A stretch of DNA of 64,000 bases, taken from NCBI GenBank assembly GCA_021771915.1, contig JAETNY010000007.1:62001-126000 (forward strand), written 5' to 3'. The DNA comes from Bacillota bacterium. GTDB lineage: Bacteria; Bacillota; Dehalobacteriia; UBA4068; UBA4997. The notes under the pieces are model-generated. The model did no database searches. It worked only from the letters and a program-made list of their open reading frames with translations, and had not been told where the DNA came from. Below are positions 15,620 through 24,832 of the stretch, piece by piece. The position numbers and the translations under genes were made by a program. Every line of letters begins with the position of its first letter. Position 1 is the first letter of the stretch.

Positions 15620-17647
15620 TTACTCTTTCTTGCTCTTGGCAATAACTTTCTCCGCCACATTGGCCGGGGCTTCTTCATAGCCAGCCGGCTCCATGGTGAA
15701 CTTGCCGCGCCCCTGGGTCATAGATTTCAAATCAATGGTATAACGGGAAAGTTCGGCCAGCGGAATACGCGCATTGATAACCTGCACCTTGCCGTCCTTT
15801 TCCATACCCATAATACGGCCGCGACGCGCACCGTTAACATCACCCATAATATCGCCGGTATAAGCGTCAGGCACGCGGATTTCCACGTCCATAATCGGCT
15901 CCATCAGCACAGGTTTGGCCTGCTCGCAAGCCTTGCGGAAAGCAATGTTAGTAGCAATTTTAAACGCCATTTCAGAGGAATCTACATCATGATAAGAGCC
16001 GTCAGTCAAAGTCACTTTAATATTGCTGACGGGATAACCGGCCAAAACGCCCTCCATAATGGCCTCCTTAAGGCCTTTTTCCACCGCCGGAATATATTGC
16101 TTCGGCACGGAACCGCCAAAAATCTTTTCTTCAAACACAAAATCTTCATCATAGCACGGCTCAACGTCAATAAATACATGACCATACTGCCCATGACCGC
16201 CGGATTGCTTTTTATGCTTGCCCTCAACATGAGTAGCTTTGCCGCGAATAGTTTCCCGATAAGGCAGGGTGCGCTCAACCATATCCACCAGTACGTTAAA
16301 CTTGCGTACCAATCTGTCCATAGTTATGTCAATATGCGTATCGCCCATACCGGTAAGCAACGTCTGCTTGGTAATCGGGTCTTTCACGCAAAGCAGAGTG
16401 GGGTCTTCTTCCAAAATTTTCTGCAAAGCCGCGCCCAACTTATCTTCATCAGCCTTACTCTTGGGCTGAATAGCCACGGTATAATTCGGCCGGGAGAACT
16501 CAATCGCCGGCAGTTCAACCTGTTTATCTTTCAGGCACAGAGTATCATTGGTTCCGGTGTTAGCCAGTTTGCTGAAAACGCCTATATCGCCCCAGGCTAA
16601 CTCGGTAACCGGCACAGTAGTTTTACCCAGCATAGTCGCCAGACCGCCAATTTTTTCCTCTTTGCCCTTGGTAGAATTATAAAGCGTCGTCACGCCTTTC
16701 ATACTACCTTGGCAAATTTTAAACAAATTCAGCTTGCCAACAAACGGGTCGCTGATGGATTTGAAAACCAACGCCGCCAGCGGTTTCTGCTCATCTTCCT
16801 CCGGCAGACAATCCTGCGGCGAGGGCAGATAGGCTGCGCTGAAGCCCAGCAGAATATCAACGCCCATATTGTTCAAAGCGGAGCCGCAAAGCACCGGAGC
16901 CAGAACCCCCTTGGCAATCGCGCCGCGCAGGCCGATTTTGATTTCATCATCAGTCAGTTCTTCGCCGTCCAGATATTTCATCAAAGTTTCATCATTACCC
17001 TCGGCGGCATATTCCATCAAACGCATATGCGCATCGTCCACAGCGTCGGCCATATCCGCCGGCATCTCGGTTTCAGTTGTTTTACCGCCCTCAAACAGAT
17101 AGGCCTTTTTGGAAAGCACATTGACAACGCCCTTAAAGCCGGCCTCCTGCCCAATCGGCAGCTGCACCGGCACAGCCTGAATACCCAGCGTGTCAGAAAG
17201 AGCAGCCACGCATTTATCAAAATCAGCGTTTTCACGTTCCATTTTATTGATAAAAATAACCATGGCCTTGCCTTGCGCGCGCGCCTTTTCGGCAATCAAT
17301 TCCGTACCAACGCCAACGCCGGCAGCCGCGTCAACCGTCATCAACACATTCTCACAAACCGGCAGGGCGGCGTCTAACTCACCGGCAAAATCCAAAAAGC
17401 CCGGTACATCTAAAATGTTTAGCTTTGTATCATGCCATTCACAGGCCAACAGAGAAGTGTTTACCGAAACCTTACGCTTAACCTCCTCAGGACTGTAATC
17501 AGAAAGCGTATTGCCCTCAGTAACCTTGCCCAGGCGGTTGGCTGCGCCGGTTTGAAAAACAATAGCCTCGGCCAAACTCGTCTTACCAGTCCCCTGATGT
17601 GAAGCAATAGCGATGTTGCGGATATTCTCTGTCTTGTAAACCTTCAT
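15620..17647 (-). CDS. Elongation factor G-like GTPase
   Basis: 675 residues from ATG 17647 behind AAGGAGGAAAG. It has the full EF-G domain order but a divergent G domain: P-loop SHQGTGKTS (residues 16-24) in place of the AHIDAGKTT of FusA, G3 DVPG, and G4 NKME rather than NKMD. The C-terminal half has the domain IV/V signatures GGHGQYGHV and RGRIMGMEKDGK. This matches the EF-G paralogue group (FusA2/TM_1651-like), whose function is not well defined. It stands alone, away from rpsL-rpsG, supporting a paralogue rather than the housekeeping factor. Not a tetracycline-protection protein by its P-loop and length. Confidence 0.9.
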   Translation of the reverse strand: MKVYKTENIRNIAIASHQGTGKTSLAEAIVFQTGAANRLGKVTEGNTLSDYSPEEVKRKVSVNTSLLACEWHDTKLNILDVPGFLDFAGELDAALPVCENVLMTVDAAAGVGVGTELIAEKARAQGKAMVIFINKMERENADFDKCVAALSDTLGIQAVPVQLPIGQEAGFKGVVNVLSKKAYLFEGGKTTETEMPADMADAVDDAHMRLMEYAAEGNDETLMKYLDGEELTDDEIKIGLRGAIAKGVLAPVLCGSALNNMGVDILLGFSAAYLPSPQDCLPEEDEQKPLAALVFKSISDPFVGKLNLFKICQGSMKGVTTLYNSTKGKEEKIGGLATMLGKTTVPVTELAWGDIGVFSKLANTGTNDTLCLKDKQVELPAIEFSRPNYTVAIQPKSKADEDKLGAALQKILEEDPTLLCVKDPITKQTLLTGMGDTHIDITMDRLVRKFNVLVDMVERTLPYRETIRGKATHVEGKHKKQSGGHGQYGHVFIDVEPCYDEDFVFEEKIFGGSVPKQYIPAVEKGLKEAIMEGVLAGYPVSNIKVTLTDGSYHDVDSSEMAFKIATNIAFRKACEQAKPVLMEPIMDVEIRVPDAYTGDIMGDVNGARRGRIMGMEKDGKVQVINARIPLAELSRYTIDLKSMTQGRGKFTMEPAGYEEAPANVAEKVIAKSKKE

Positions 17648-18010
17648 AAAACTTTCCTCCTTCTATCTATTGTGTACTTTATTTAAAGGCATTTTATAAC
17701 GGCATCTTAACGCATTTCAGCCGGCGCAAGGCCGCTCAGATAATGCCTGAAAAAACATCATAACAGGACAATCAGACCGACTCTGGAACAAATTATATCA
17801 TATTAAATAAATTATACTTTTTTCTTGAAAATCCTCCAAAAATTTAATATTTATTTTTATCCCCCATACCCGGCGTAAATAAAAATTGCCAAAACTCGCC
17901 GGCAGAAGCCGCACAAAAATTCTTCATATCGAAGTGCGCGGCTTCATATTTATAAAAAAACGCTTTTGCGAAAATTTTACGACAAGATAAAAATTTATGA
18001 GGTATTTTTG
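17648..18010. other. Intergenic region between the EF-G-like gene and the flippase gene
   Basis: AT-rich divergent spacer. A hairpin pairs GAAGCCGC (17905-17912) with GCGGCTTC (17938-17945); a small CGC-TTTT-GCG hairpin followed by AAAATTTT lies at about 17961-17977. Both are in the putative leader of the plus-strand gene. A TATAAT (minus strand) lies near 17796-17801, but no convincing -35 was found. No gene seen. Confidence 0.5.
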
Positions 18011-19549
18011 ATGAAAATGCAGAATATTTTCTGGAGCGCGGCCATTTTGTTAATCTGCAATTTTATTTCGCGCTGTTTGGGCTTTGTCTACAAAATTATT
18101 CTGGTACGCCTTATTGGCGCCGAGGGCATCGGTATCACGGAAATGGTCAGCCCGGTTTACTCGCTGGCGCTGGTGGCTGCCAGCCTTGGTATTCCGCTGG
18201 CTATGAGCAAACTACTGGCCTCTGAGATTGGCCGGCGGCGTTTTCAAAACCTGCGCTTAATTCAACAAACCAGTTTAGCACTGCTGATTGTGCTGGGCGC
18301 AGGCGTAACCCTGCTTTGCGCGCTGCTGGCGCCGTTGCTGCTGCAAAATCTTAACCCGGAAGCGCGCACGCTGAATTATCTGCGCGCTTTAACGCCAGCT
18401 ATCTTCATCGTCACCGTCTGCTCCGGTTTTCGCGCTTATTTTCAGGCCACCAAACAAATCGGTATCATCGGAGTATCGCAAAATATTGAACAGACCGTGC
18501 GCGTGCTGGCTGGCGCGGCGCTGGTCAGCGCCCTGCTGCCGCAGGGACTGCCCACCGCCCTTTTAGGCGTGGCCGCCGCCACCGTGCTGGGTGAATTGGC
18601 CGGCCTGTTTTATATCTGGCTGCAATATCACCGCCAGCGCCCGGAAAATACGGAAACGCCCAGCTTAAGCCGTTTCAGTATCGGTTTGAGCCTGCTGACT
18701 TATGGTGCGCCGGTTACTGTGCAGCGCCTAATCAGCTCCGGCATATTGCTTCTGCAAGCCACCATGCTGCCGCTGGCCTTGGTACAAAGCGGATTAAACA
18801 GCAGTCAGGCCACGGCCGCTTATGGCAATTTTTCCGGCGTGGCGCTGGCTTTAATCCACCTGCCCGGTATTTTTACGGCCACTCTGGCCATGGCGCTGCT
18901 GCCGGCCATTGCAGAAATCGACAATGACAAAATGTGTCTCAGCCGGCGTATCAATCAAAGCCTGCACCTTACCGCCGTAATCGCCGCACCGTTCAGTCTG
19001 CTGTTTTTCAGCCATGCCACTGAACTTTGCAGCTGGCTCTTCCATGCACCGGAGGCAGCGCCGCCCCTCCGTATTTTGGCTCTGGGCGCTTTTTTCATCT
19101 ATGCCCAAACGGCGCTGACCAGCATTTTGCAGGGCATGGGCAAACTGAACTCACTGCTTATAAGCCTGCTGCTCTCCGGCGGCGTGTTTCTGCTGGCTAT
19201 TCGGCTGCTGGTGCCGCTTTATGGCCTGCCCGGGGCGGCGGTGGCTTATCTGATGCTGGCCGCAAGCGCCTGTATGTGTGATTATACCTGCCTGAAACTG
19301 GCCTGCGCCATGCGGCTGGATATACTCAACATATTTATTAAACCGCTGCTGGCGTTGTTGCCCTGCATAATGATACTAAAAACGGCCAAGCAATTTTGCT
19401 CCGCCGTTATAAACAATGATTTAATCGTTTTTCTGCTGGCCGGCAGTATCTGCGGCCTGGCCTATCTGCTGCTGCTGGGGCTGCTGGGCGGCCTGCCGTC
19501 CGTAATGCTCCGCTATCTGCATCGCCCCTTTGCCGGCTATCGAAAATAA
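18011..19549 (+). CDS. SpoVB-type lipid-linked polysaccharide flippase (MATE/MVF superfamily)
   Basis: 512 residues from ATG 18011 with GAGG upstream; the frame extends 15 codons further, without support. Polytopic, with about 14 hydrophobic segments starting MQNIFWSAAILLICNFISRCLG. Early conserved region LVRLIGAEGIGITEMVSPVYSL and GIPLAMSKL fit the Firmicutes SpoVB/YtgP group of the MOP exporter superfamily. Members move lipid-linked precursors, in sporulation for cortex peptidoglycan. Whether this copy is sporulation-specific SpoVB or a vegetative MurJ-like paralogue cannot be told from sequence. Convergent with lepB-folE, 27 nt apart. Confidence 0.85.
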   Translation: MKMQNIFWSAAILLICNFISRCLGFVYKIILVRLIGAEGIGITEMVSPVYSLALVAASLGIPLAMSKLLASEIGRRRFQNLRLIQQTSLALLIVLGAGVTLLCALLAPLLLQNLNPEARTLNYLRALTPAIFIVTVCSGFRAYFQATKQIGIIGVSQNIEQTVRVLAGAALVSALLPQGLPTALLGVAAATVLGELAGLFYIWLQYHRQRPENTETPSLSRFSIGLSLLTYGAPVTVQRLISSGILLLQATMLPLALVQSGLNSSQATAAYGNFSGVALALIHLPGIFTATLAMALLPAIAEIDNDKMCLSRRINQSLHLTAVIAAPFSLLFFSHATELCSWLFHAPEAAPPLRILALGAFFIYAQTALTSILQGMGKLNSLLISLLLSGGVFLLAIRLLVPLYGLPGAAVAYLMLAASACMCDYTCLKLACAMRLDILNIFIKPLLALLPCIMILKTAKQFCSAVINNDLIVFLLAGSICGLAYLLLLGLLGGLPSVMLRYLHRPFAGYRK

Positions 19550-19576
19550 ACCGCCAACAGCTTTTAACAGAATTTT

Positions 19577-20116
19577 TTAGTTTAAAAAGCCAAATTGCGA
19601 GGTTGGCCAATAGAGAAAAAAGGCCTTGCCCTTGACATTCTCCATCGGCACAAAGGGATTTGACCACATATGCGCATCAAAGCTGACATTCCGGTTATCT
19701 CCCAAAAGCAGCACGCTATCCTCCGGCACCGTAACCGGGCCAAATTCATAGGTCATTTGCTCGGCCAAATAAGGCTCGTCAATGGCCTGACCGTTCACAT
19801 AAAGTTGCGCATCTAATACCTGCACCACATCACCGGGCAAACCAATCACCCTTTTCAGCATATCATCGTCCCGGCCAACCTCAATTTTGGTAGTTTCCGT
19901 TGGCTCAAAAACCACAATATCCTGAAATTTTGGCTCCCCAAAATCATAAATCAACCGGTTAACCAAAATCCGCCCGTTGGTGGGTACGGTTGGCACCATT
20001 GACGAGGTTGGTATCAAACGGTTATCAATCAGAAAAGTTTTAATTACCAGCGATAATAGTAACGCACATACAAAAATTACAACAAAGTCCTTGCAAAAGC
20101 TTAATATTTTTGCCAC
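19577..20116 (-). CDS. lepB: Type I signal peptidase
   Basis: Membrane serine/lysine-dyad peptidase that removes signal peptides. 179 residues, the small Gram-positive form, starting at GTG 20116. One N-terminal membrane segment (about 10-28), catalytic Ser39 in IPTSSMVPT and Lys88 in MLKRVIGLPGD; LLLGDNRNVSFDAHMWS is box E. Follows folE by 20 nt on the same strand, likely the same transcript. A functional link to folE is not evident. Confidence 0.95.
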   Translation of the reverse strand: MAKILSFCKDFVVIFVCALLLSLVIKTFLIDNRLIPTSSMVPTVPTNGRILVNRLIYDFGEPKFQDIVVFEPTETTKIEVGRDDDMLKRVIGLPGDVVQVLDAQLYVNGQAIDEPYLAEQMTYEFGPVTVPEDSVLLLGDNRNVSFDAHMWSNPFVPMENVKGKAFFLYWPTSQFGFLN

Positions 20117-20136
20117 GAACCTCTAACACCTCCCTA

Positions 20137-20721
20137 TCAACCACGAATTAACGACATAGCCTCGGCTCTGGCTTTAACATCTTTCTCGAAATAGCCGCGC
20201 ACCGCCGAAGTGACCGTTAATGAGCCTGGCTTCTGCACACCGCGCATGGTCATGCACATATGTTCGGCTTCAATCACCACCAAAACTCCGCGCGGCTGCA
20301 AAACGTCCATCACCGCATCGGCTATTTGAGTTGTCAGCCGCTCCTGCACCTGCAAACGCCGCGCATAACCGTCCGCCATACGCGCCAGCTTGGAAAGGCC
20401 GGTTATCCGACCATCTTTGGGGATATAGGCAATATGCGCCCGGCCATAAAAGGGCAACATATGATGCTCACACAGGGAATATATAGAGATATCTTTAACC
20501 AGAACAAGTTCACCATGCTTGTCCGTGCTGAATTGCTTCTGCAAATGCTCACGCGGCTCCTCTCGCATGCCGGACAAAATTTCATCATACATTCTGGCCA
20601 CCCGAGCCGGCGTTTCCAAAAGGCCTTCCCGATCCGGGTTCTCGCCCACCGCCAGCAAAATCTCACGCACAGCCGCCTGTATTCTCGCCTGGCGCTCATC
20701 AGTCAATTTATTTTCTGTCAT
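20137..20721 (-). CDS. folE: GTP cyclohydrolase I
   Basis: First step of tetrahydrofolate (and queuosine-type) biosynthesis: GTP to dihydroneopterin triphosphate. 194 residues, family length, ATG 20721 behind GGAGG. Zinc ligands Cys84 and His87 in [10 protein letters not shown] and Cys156 in EHMCMTMRG; substrate region [24 protein letters not shown]. Has its own sigma-A promoter at 20753-20781. No other folate gene is adjacent. Confidence 0.97.
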   Translation of the reverse strand: MTENKLTDERQARIQAAVREILLAVGENPDREGLLETPARVARMYDEILSGMREEPREHLQKQFSTDKHGELVLVKDISIYSLCEHHMLPFYGRAHIAYIPKDGRITGLSKLARMADGYARRLQVQERLTTQIADAVMDVLQPRGVLVVIEAEHMCMTMRGVQKPGSLTVTSAVRGYFEKDVKARAEAMSLIRG

Positions 20722-20752
20722 ATAAATAAACCTCCGCTTATTTTATCTTATT

Positions 20753-20781
20753 ATTGTATGCTATTTTTCAGTTCTAGTCAA
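20753..20781 (-). promoter_or_regulatory. Promoter of folE-lepB
   Basis: Minus strand TTGACT (20781-20776), 17 nt, TACAAT (20758-20753), 31 nt before the start codon. Confidence 0.78.
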
Positions 20782-20993
20782 GACTTTGCCGCCAATTAAC
20801 CAACAATAATTCCAGCATGTTATGTACTTTAATAATGTAATAACTGAAAAAATAAATTGGATTTTTATACAGATAAATATAGCCGCTCTGCTCCTAAATA
20901 AATTATGGCTATTCTTAATGCCCTAAAGTTTATTTATTAGCAGAAAAAATCCGTGTTATTACCAATAGCTTATACAATAATTAACCAATCCCC

Positions 20994-21022
20994 TTGACTA
21001 AAGACTTTTGACATGATATACT
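20994..21022 (+). promoter_or_regulatory. Promoter of tRNA-Val(GAC)
   Basis: TTGACT (20994-20999), 17 nt, TATACT (21017-21022), 16 nt before the tRNA. Confidence 0.85.
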
Positions 21023-21038
21023 GTAAAAGTGACTATTG

Positions 21039-21115
21039 GGAAGCGTAGCTCAGTCGGTTAGAGTGCTTGCTTGACATGCAAGAGGTCACTGGTTCGATTC
21101 CAGTCGTTTCCACCA
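21039..21115 (+). tRNA. tRNA-Val (GAC)
   Basis: Acceptor GGAAGCG/CGTTTCC with one G-U pair; anticodon stem CTTGC/GCAAG with loop TTGACAT giving GAC; T arm GGTTCGATTCC; encoded CCA (21113-21115). Confidence 0.96.
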
Positions 21116-21126
21116 AAGAAAACACA

Positions 21127-21160
21127 AAACACCTGCTATCTCTATTGATAACAGGTGTTT
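21127..21160. terminator. Terminator shared by tRNA-Val and feoB
   Basis: AAACACCTGCTATC (21127-21140) and GATAACAGGTGTTT (21147-21160) form a 14-bp stem with one wobble or mismatch, U-rich on both exits. Confidence 0.85.
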
Positions 21161-21167
21161 TTACAAT

Positions 21168-23129
21168 TTAAAATAAACTTAACAAACGTGCCGCCACAAA
21201 ACAAAGCACCAAACCGCAAATCGTCGGCAAGGCAAAGGCCAGTGCCGTCCAGCGCCAGCTGCCGGTTTCCTGCTTAATCGTTAGCAGGGTTGTGGAGCAG
21301 GGCCAATGCAGCAGCATAAACAGCAGCGTACAAACTGCGGTTTGCCAGGTCCAGCCGTTCGCCACAAACAGCTGACGCAACTCCGTCAAATCAGCCATTT
21401 CGGTCAAACTGCCAGTTTGCAGATAACACATCACCATAATTGGCATAACAATTTCATTAGCCGGCAAACCGAGAATAAAAGCCAGCAAAATTACGCCGTC
21501 CAGACCAAACAAGCGACCCAGCGGCTCCAGCCAACCGGCCAGCTGCATTAAAAGACTACTATCGCCCCAAGGTAGATTAGCCAACAGCCAAATCAGCAAA
21601 CCGCAAGGCACCGCCACCACCACCGCGCGCCCCAGCACAAAAAGTGTACGGTCAAAAACTGAGCGAACAATAACGCTAAACAAGCGCGGCCGCCGATAGG
21701 CCGGCAACTCCAATGCAAAACTGGAGGCCTCCCCCTGCAAAATTGTGCGTGAAAGCAGATTGGTCAACAGAAATGTTAAACCAATGCCCAATAATATAAC
21801 CAAAACCAACAGCAGCGCCGCCAGCCAAGAAGAAGCCATGCCGGTCTGCCAGACAAAAAACATGCTAATCAGGGCAATAAGTGTTGGGAAACGGCCGTTA
21901 CAGGGTACAAAATTATTAGTAAGTATAGCCAGCAGCCGCTCCCGTGGTGAATCAATTATACGACAGCCAATTACCCCAGCCGCATTGCAGCCAAATCCCA
22001 TACACATCGTTAATGCCTGTTTGCCACAGGCATGACAGGCTTGAAACGGCCTATCCAGATTATAGGCTACGCGCGGCAAATAACCAACATCTTCCAAAAG
22101 CGTAAACAGAGGAAAGAAAATAGCCATAGGCGGCAGCATGACAGAAACTACCCAACCCAGAGTGCGCCAAACGCCATTTACCAACAGTTCTTGCAGCCAA
22201 AGCGGCGCATGCAGACTGCTTAAACCATCATTCAGCCGCTCACCTAGCCAGAAAAAACCTTCTGATAATAAAGCCGAAGGATAATTGGCGCCCACCAGCG
22301 TCAGCCAGAACACCACTGCCAGCAGAAGCAGCATCAGCGCATAGCCCCAAAGCCGGCTGGTTAACAGGCGGTCTATTTTCCAGTCCAGGCTGCGGCAATA
22401 ATTATCAGACGGCCCAGTCACCACCTGCGCAGCCAGCTCCTCGGCTCGCTGCATGAACAGACTCATCAGTTCCTCACGCAGTTCCTCTGAGGTTTGCCCG
22501 GATATCGCCGTACACAAATCCAAATCACAAACTGAATGTTCTGCTGACTGATTAACATACTGCGCAACATCAGCCTGCCGGTCAATAGCCTGCTTTAAAG
22601 CCGCCAGCGTCTGCGGCTGGCTGGCAACCGTTCCCACCACCGGCACCCCCAACAGACGCTCCAGCGCCGGCAAATCCAGCTTTAACCCTCTGGCCTGCGC
22701 TTCGTCCAACAGGTTCACACAGACTACCACGCGCCGGGTTATCTCCAGTGTTTGCAGCACCAAATTCAGATTGCGTTCCAAACTTGCGGCATTACAAACC
22801 ACCACAACCACATCAGCCTGACCGGAACAGATAAATTCTCGCGCCACCTCCTCCTCGGCCGAACTGGCCAGCAACGTATAAGCGCCGGGAATATCCACCA
22901 AAACATATGAATTATGGCCATTGCTGTAATAACCCTGCGCATTGGCCACCGTTTTGCCCGGCCAGTTGCCGGTATGCTGGTGCAAACCCGTCAGGGCGTT
23001 AAAGATAGTGCTTTTACCTACATTCGGATTACCAGCCAGCGCCACAACTCTATCCTGTGAGCGCCGTTTTTTTATAACCAAACCGGCGTCAAGCGCACCG
23101 CCGGCCACCGAGCCCTTTGTCAACCCCAT
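21168..23129 (-). CDS. feoB: Ferrous iron transporter FeoB
   Basis: 653 residues from ATG 23129 behind AAGGAGG. N-terminal G domain: P-loop GNPNVGKST (33-41), DIPGAYTL as G3, NLLDEA as G4. Then a helical spacer and a C-terminal membrane domain with two Gate-type regions (ALTMCMGFGCNAAGVIGCR, NFVPCNGRFPTL) carrying the conserved Cys, as in FeoB. Imports Fe2+ across the cytoplasmic membrane. feoA is 27 nt upstream. It is somewhat shorter than the E. coli protein (773), as is common in Clostridia. Confidence 0.97.
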   Translation of the reverse strand: MGLTKGSVAGGALDAGLVIKKRRSQDRVVALAGNPNVGKSTIFNALTGLHQHTGNWPGKTVANAQGYYSNGHNSYVLVDIPGAYTLLASSAEEEVAREFICSGQADVVVVVCNAASLERNLNLVLQTLEITRRVVVCVNLLDEAQARGLKLDLPALERLLGVPVVGTVASQPQTLAALKQAIDRQADVAQYVNQSAEHSVCDLDLCTAISGQTSEELREELMSLFMQRAEELAAQVVTGPSDNYCRSLDWKIDRLLTSRLWGYALMLLLLAVVFWLTLVGANYPSALLSEGFFWLGERLNDGLSSLHAPLWLQELLVNGVWRTLGWVVSVMLPPMAIFFPLFTLLEDVGYLPRVAYNLDRPFQACHACGKQALTMCMGFGCNAAGVIGCRIIDSPRERLLAILTNNFVPCNGRFPTLIALISMFFVWQTGMASSWLAALLLVLVILLGIGLTFLLTNLLSRTILQGEASSFALELPAYRRPRLFSVIVRSVFDRTLFVLGRAVVVAVPCGLLIWLLANLPWGDSSLLMQLAGWLEPLGRLFGLDGVILLAFILGLPANEIVMPIMVMCYLQTGSLTEMADLTELRQLFVANGWTWQTAVCTLLFMLLHWPCSTTLLTIKQETGSWRWTALAFALPTICGLVLCFVAARLLSLF

Positions 23130-23156
23130 CGGCCTGCCTCCTTTTCAGTATGTAAT

Positions 23157-23375
23157 TTAAGACAATATAATCTCCTGGCAATCCTTGGCACGCAAAGCAA
23201 TCACTGCGCCACGAATTAAATAAGCTGACGGGTCGCCGGCCGGGCTGCGCCCCAGGCACTGCACTCTGGTATCACGCAGCAAACCGATATTCAAAAGCCG
23301 CCGCCGCTGGCTGCCCGTCAGCAAAAGTTTTTGCACAACGCCGCTTTCACCGGGCTCTAAATCTGCCAAATTCAT
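23157..23375 (-). CDS. feoA: FeoA, SH3-like accessory protein of iron transport
   Basis: 72 residues from ATG 23375 behind GAGGGGTGAT. The SH3-like FeoA fold is recognisable from LADLEPGESGVVQKL, LNIGLLRDTRVQCL and an Ala-Leu-Arg ending. It acts on the FeoB G domain in the cytoplasm. First gene of feoAB. Confidence 0.93.
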   Translation of the reverse strand: MNLADLEPGESGVVQKLLLTGSQRRRLLNIGLLRDTRVQCLGRSPAGDPSAYLIRGAVIALRAKDCQEIILS

Positions 23376-23411
23376 CAAAAATCACCCCTCAAACCGCCCA
23401 CTTTTAGTTTT

Positions 23412-23440
23412 ACAATATATGCTATTCAAGCGCCGGCCAA
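23412..23440 (-). promoter_or_regulatory. Possible promoter of feoAB
   Basis: Minus strand TTGGCC, 17 nt, TATTGT, 37 nt before feoA. Weak -35; no clear Fur box seen. Confidence 0.35.
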
Positions 23441-23464
23441 TATGTGCCAATAAATCTTTAAAAT

Positions 23465-23507
23465 GGAAAAGCGCATCGCCAGTCTGCTGACCGGCCATGC
23501 GCTTTCC
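23465..23507 (-). terminator. Terminator of the spoIIA operon
   Basis: GGAAAAGCGCAT and ATGCGCTTTCC pair across a 20-nt GC-rich loop, 43 nt after the sigF stop. Confidence 0.7.
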
Positions 23508-23549
23508 TTTGGGAATTATATTGGGATAGATTAGTTGAAAGATTCAAAT

Positions 23550-24314
23550 TTATAAATACTCGCGCAGCAAACGCAATGCCTGCTTTTCCAAACGGGAAAC
23601 CTGCACCTGAGAAACACCCAGCGCCGAGGCAATCTGCTGTTGAGTTTGTTCCTTATAATAACGAGCCTCCATGACATAGCGCAGACGCGCCGGCAGACGC
23701 GCAAAGGCCTCCTGCAACGCCAAATTCTGCACCCATTTATCTTCATTATCCAACGCCGGAACTGTTTCCAGCAACGATGTTTCCTTATCGTCGCGCCCGT
23801 CAGCCGCGGCAATCGGCGTTTGCAGAGAAAGCGGCCGCTGATTGGCCTCCAGCGCTAAAACAATCTGCTCCTGCGGCAGCTGCAAAATATCCGCCAACTC
23901 CGCCATGGTCGGCTCCCGGCCCTGCAAAGAAATGAACTCCTGCGCGGCCTGCAAAATTCTGGCAATTTTCTCCTTATAAGAACGGCTAACATGCAGCAGG
24001 CTGTCATCACGCACCGCCCGGCGCAACTCGCCCAAAATCATCGGCACCGCATAAGTGGAAAAGCGGTTTTTATATTCCGGCTGAAAGTTATCAATAGCTT
24101 TCAGCAAGCCAATGGTGCCAATCTGGCAGAGGTCGTCCCATTCAAAGCCGCGCCCCATAAACCGCCGCGCCAGCCAGAAAACCAGCTGCATATTGGCCTC
24201 CACCAGCCGCTCACGCGCGCTCATCTCGCCGGCGCGCACACGCTGCCAAATTTCAGCGTCCGTGTTGATATCATTATTAGTTTTAAGCATATTTTCAGCC
24301 ATAGTATCAGCCAT
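23550..24314 (-). CDS. sigF: Forespore sigma factor SigF
   Basis: First compartment-specific sigma factor of sporulation, held inactive by SpoIIAB. 254 residues from ATG 24314. A TTG at 24326 that overlaps the spoIIAB stop is also in frame, and neither has a strong Shine-Dalgarno, so translational coupling is likely. Region 2: ARRFMGRGFEWDDLCQIGTI and GLLKAIDNFQPEYKNRFSTYA; region 3; region 4 helix-turn-helix QQQIASALGVSQVQVSRLEK. Third gene of spoIIAA-spoIIAB-sigF. Confidence 0.96.
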   Translation of the reverse strand: MADTMAENMLKTNNDINTDAEIWQRVRAGEMSARERLVEANMQLVFWLARRFMGRGFEWDDLCQIGTIGLLKAIDNFQPEYKNRFSTYAVPMILGELRRAVRDDSLLHVSRSYKEKIARILQAAQEFISLQGREPTMAELADILQLPQEQIVLALEANQRPLSLQTPIAAADGRDDKETSLLETVPALDNEDKWVQNLALQEAFARLPARLRYVMEARYYKEQTQQQIASALGVSQVQVSRLEKQALRLLREYL

Positions 24315-24322
24315 ATATGCAC

Positions 24323-24832
24323 TCAAATTTTCTTAATCAGCGTCACAACCGTACCCTGACCCAACTGCGAATTTACCCTGACCTCGTCCATAAATGAACT
24401 CATAAACGCAAAACCCAGCCCCAAATGCTCCTCGCCAGTTGTAAACTCCGGTTCCATAGCCTTCTGCACATCGGCAATACCAACGCCCTCGTCGCTAACA
24501 CGCACCACCAGCGCCTGCTGATACTGCCAAAGCTCCATATGTACCTGCGCCCGGCCGTCCGTGTTCGGATAACCATGAATAATCGCGTTGGAAACCGCTT
24601 CGGAAACAGCAACCTTAATTTCCTCCAGAGCGGAAAGGGTCATGTCCCAGCCGCTTTCCCGGCAGTTAACAATCAGCGCCGCCACCAGAGAACGCGCCAA
24701 AGCCACATTTTCACTGATAGCCGCAAAATTTAGGCATAGCGAGTTTTGCAGCAGACCATAATCCGTGCTGTTTAAATCAGGAAAATCCAAAGCCGGGGCT
24801 GCCGGCAGTTTTTCAGCCAAGTTTTCTCGCAT
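24323..24832 (-). CDS. spoIIAB: Anti-sigma-F factor / serine kinase SpoIIAB
   Basis: Binds SigF and phosphorylates SpoIIAA. 169 residues from ATG 24832, whose A overlaps the spoIIAA stop (TGATG). GHKL ATPase motifs: N box EAVSNAIIHGYP, G1 DEGVGIAD, G2 GLGFAFMSSFMD. About 30 residues at the N-terminus (to LLQNSLC) have no counterpart in the 146-residue B. subtilis protein. An internal start closer to the conserved NFAAISENVALAR is not marked by any ATG. Confidence 0.95.
   Translation of the reverse strand: MRENLAEKLPAAPALDFPDLNSTDYGLLQNSLCLNFAAISENVALARSLVAALIVNCRESGWDMTLSALEEIKVAVSEAVSNAIIHGYPNTDGRAQVHMELWQYQQALVVRVSDEGVGIADVQKAMEPEFTTGEEHLGLGFAFMSSFMDEVRVNSQLGQGTVVTLIKKI

Larger units (their letters stand above)
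20722..21038. other. Divergent promoter region between folE and tRNA-Val
   Basis: AT-rich spacer holding the folE promoter at its left and the tRNA promoter at its right end. The 200 bp between them show no gene, RNA or clear repeat. Confidence 0.6.

Noticed and set aside
15566-16600. 344-codon plus-strand ORF opposite the EF-G-like gene
   Set aside because: Antisense shadow of a gene with clear family motifs.
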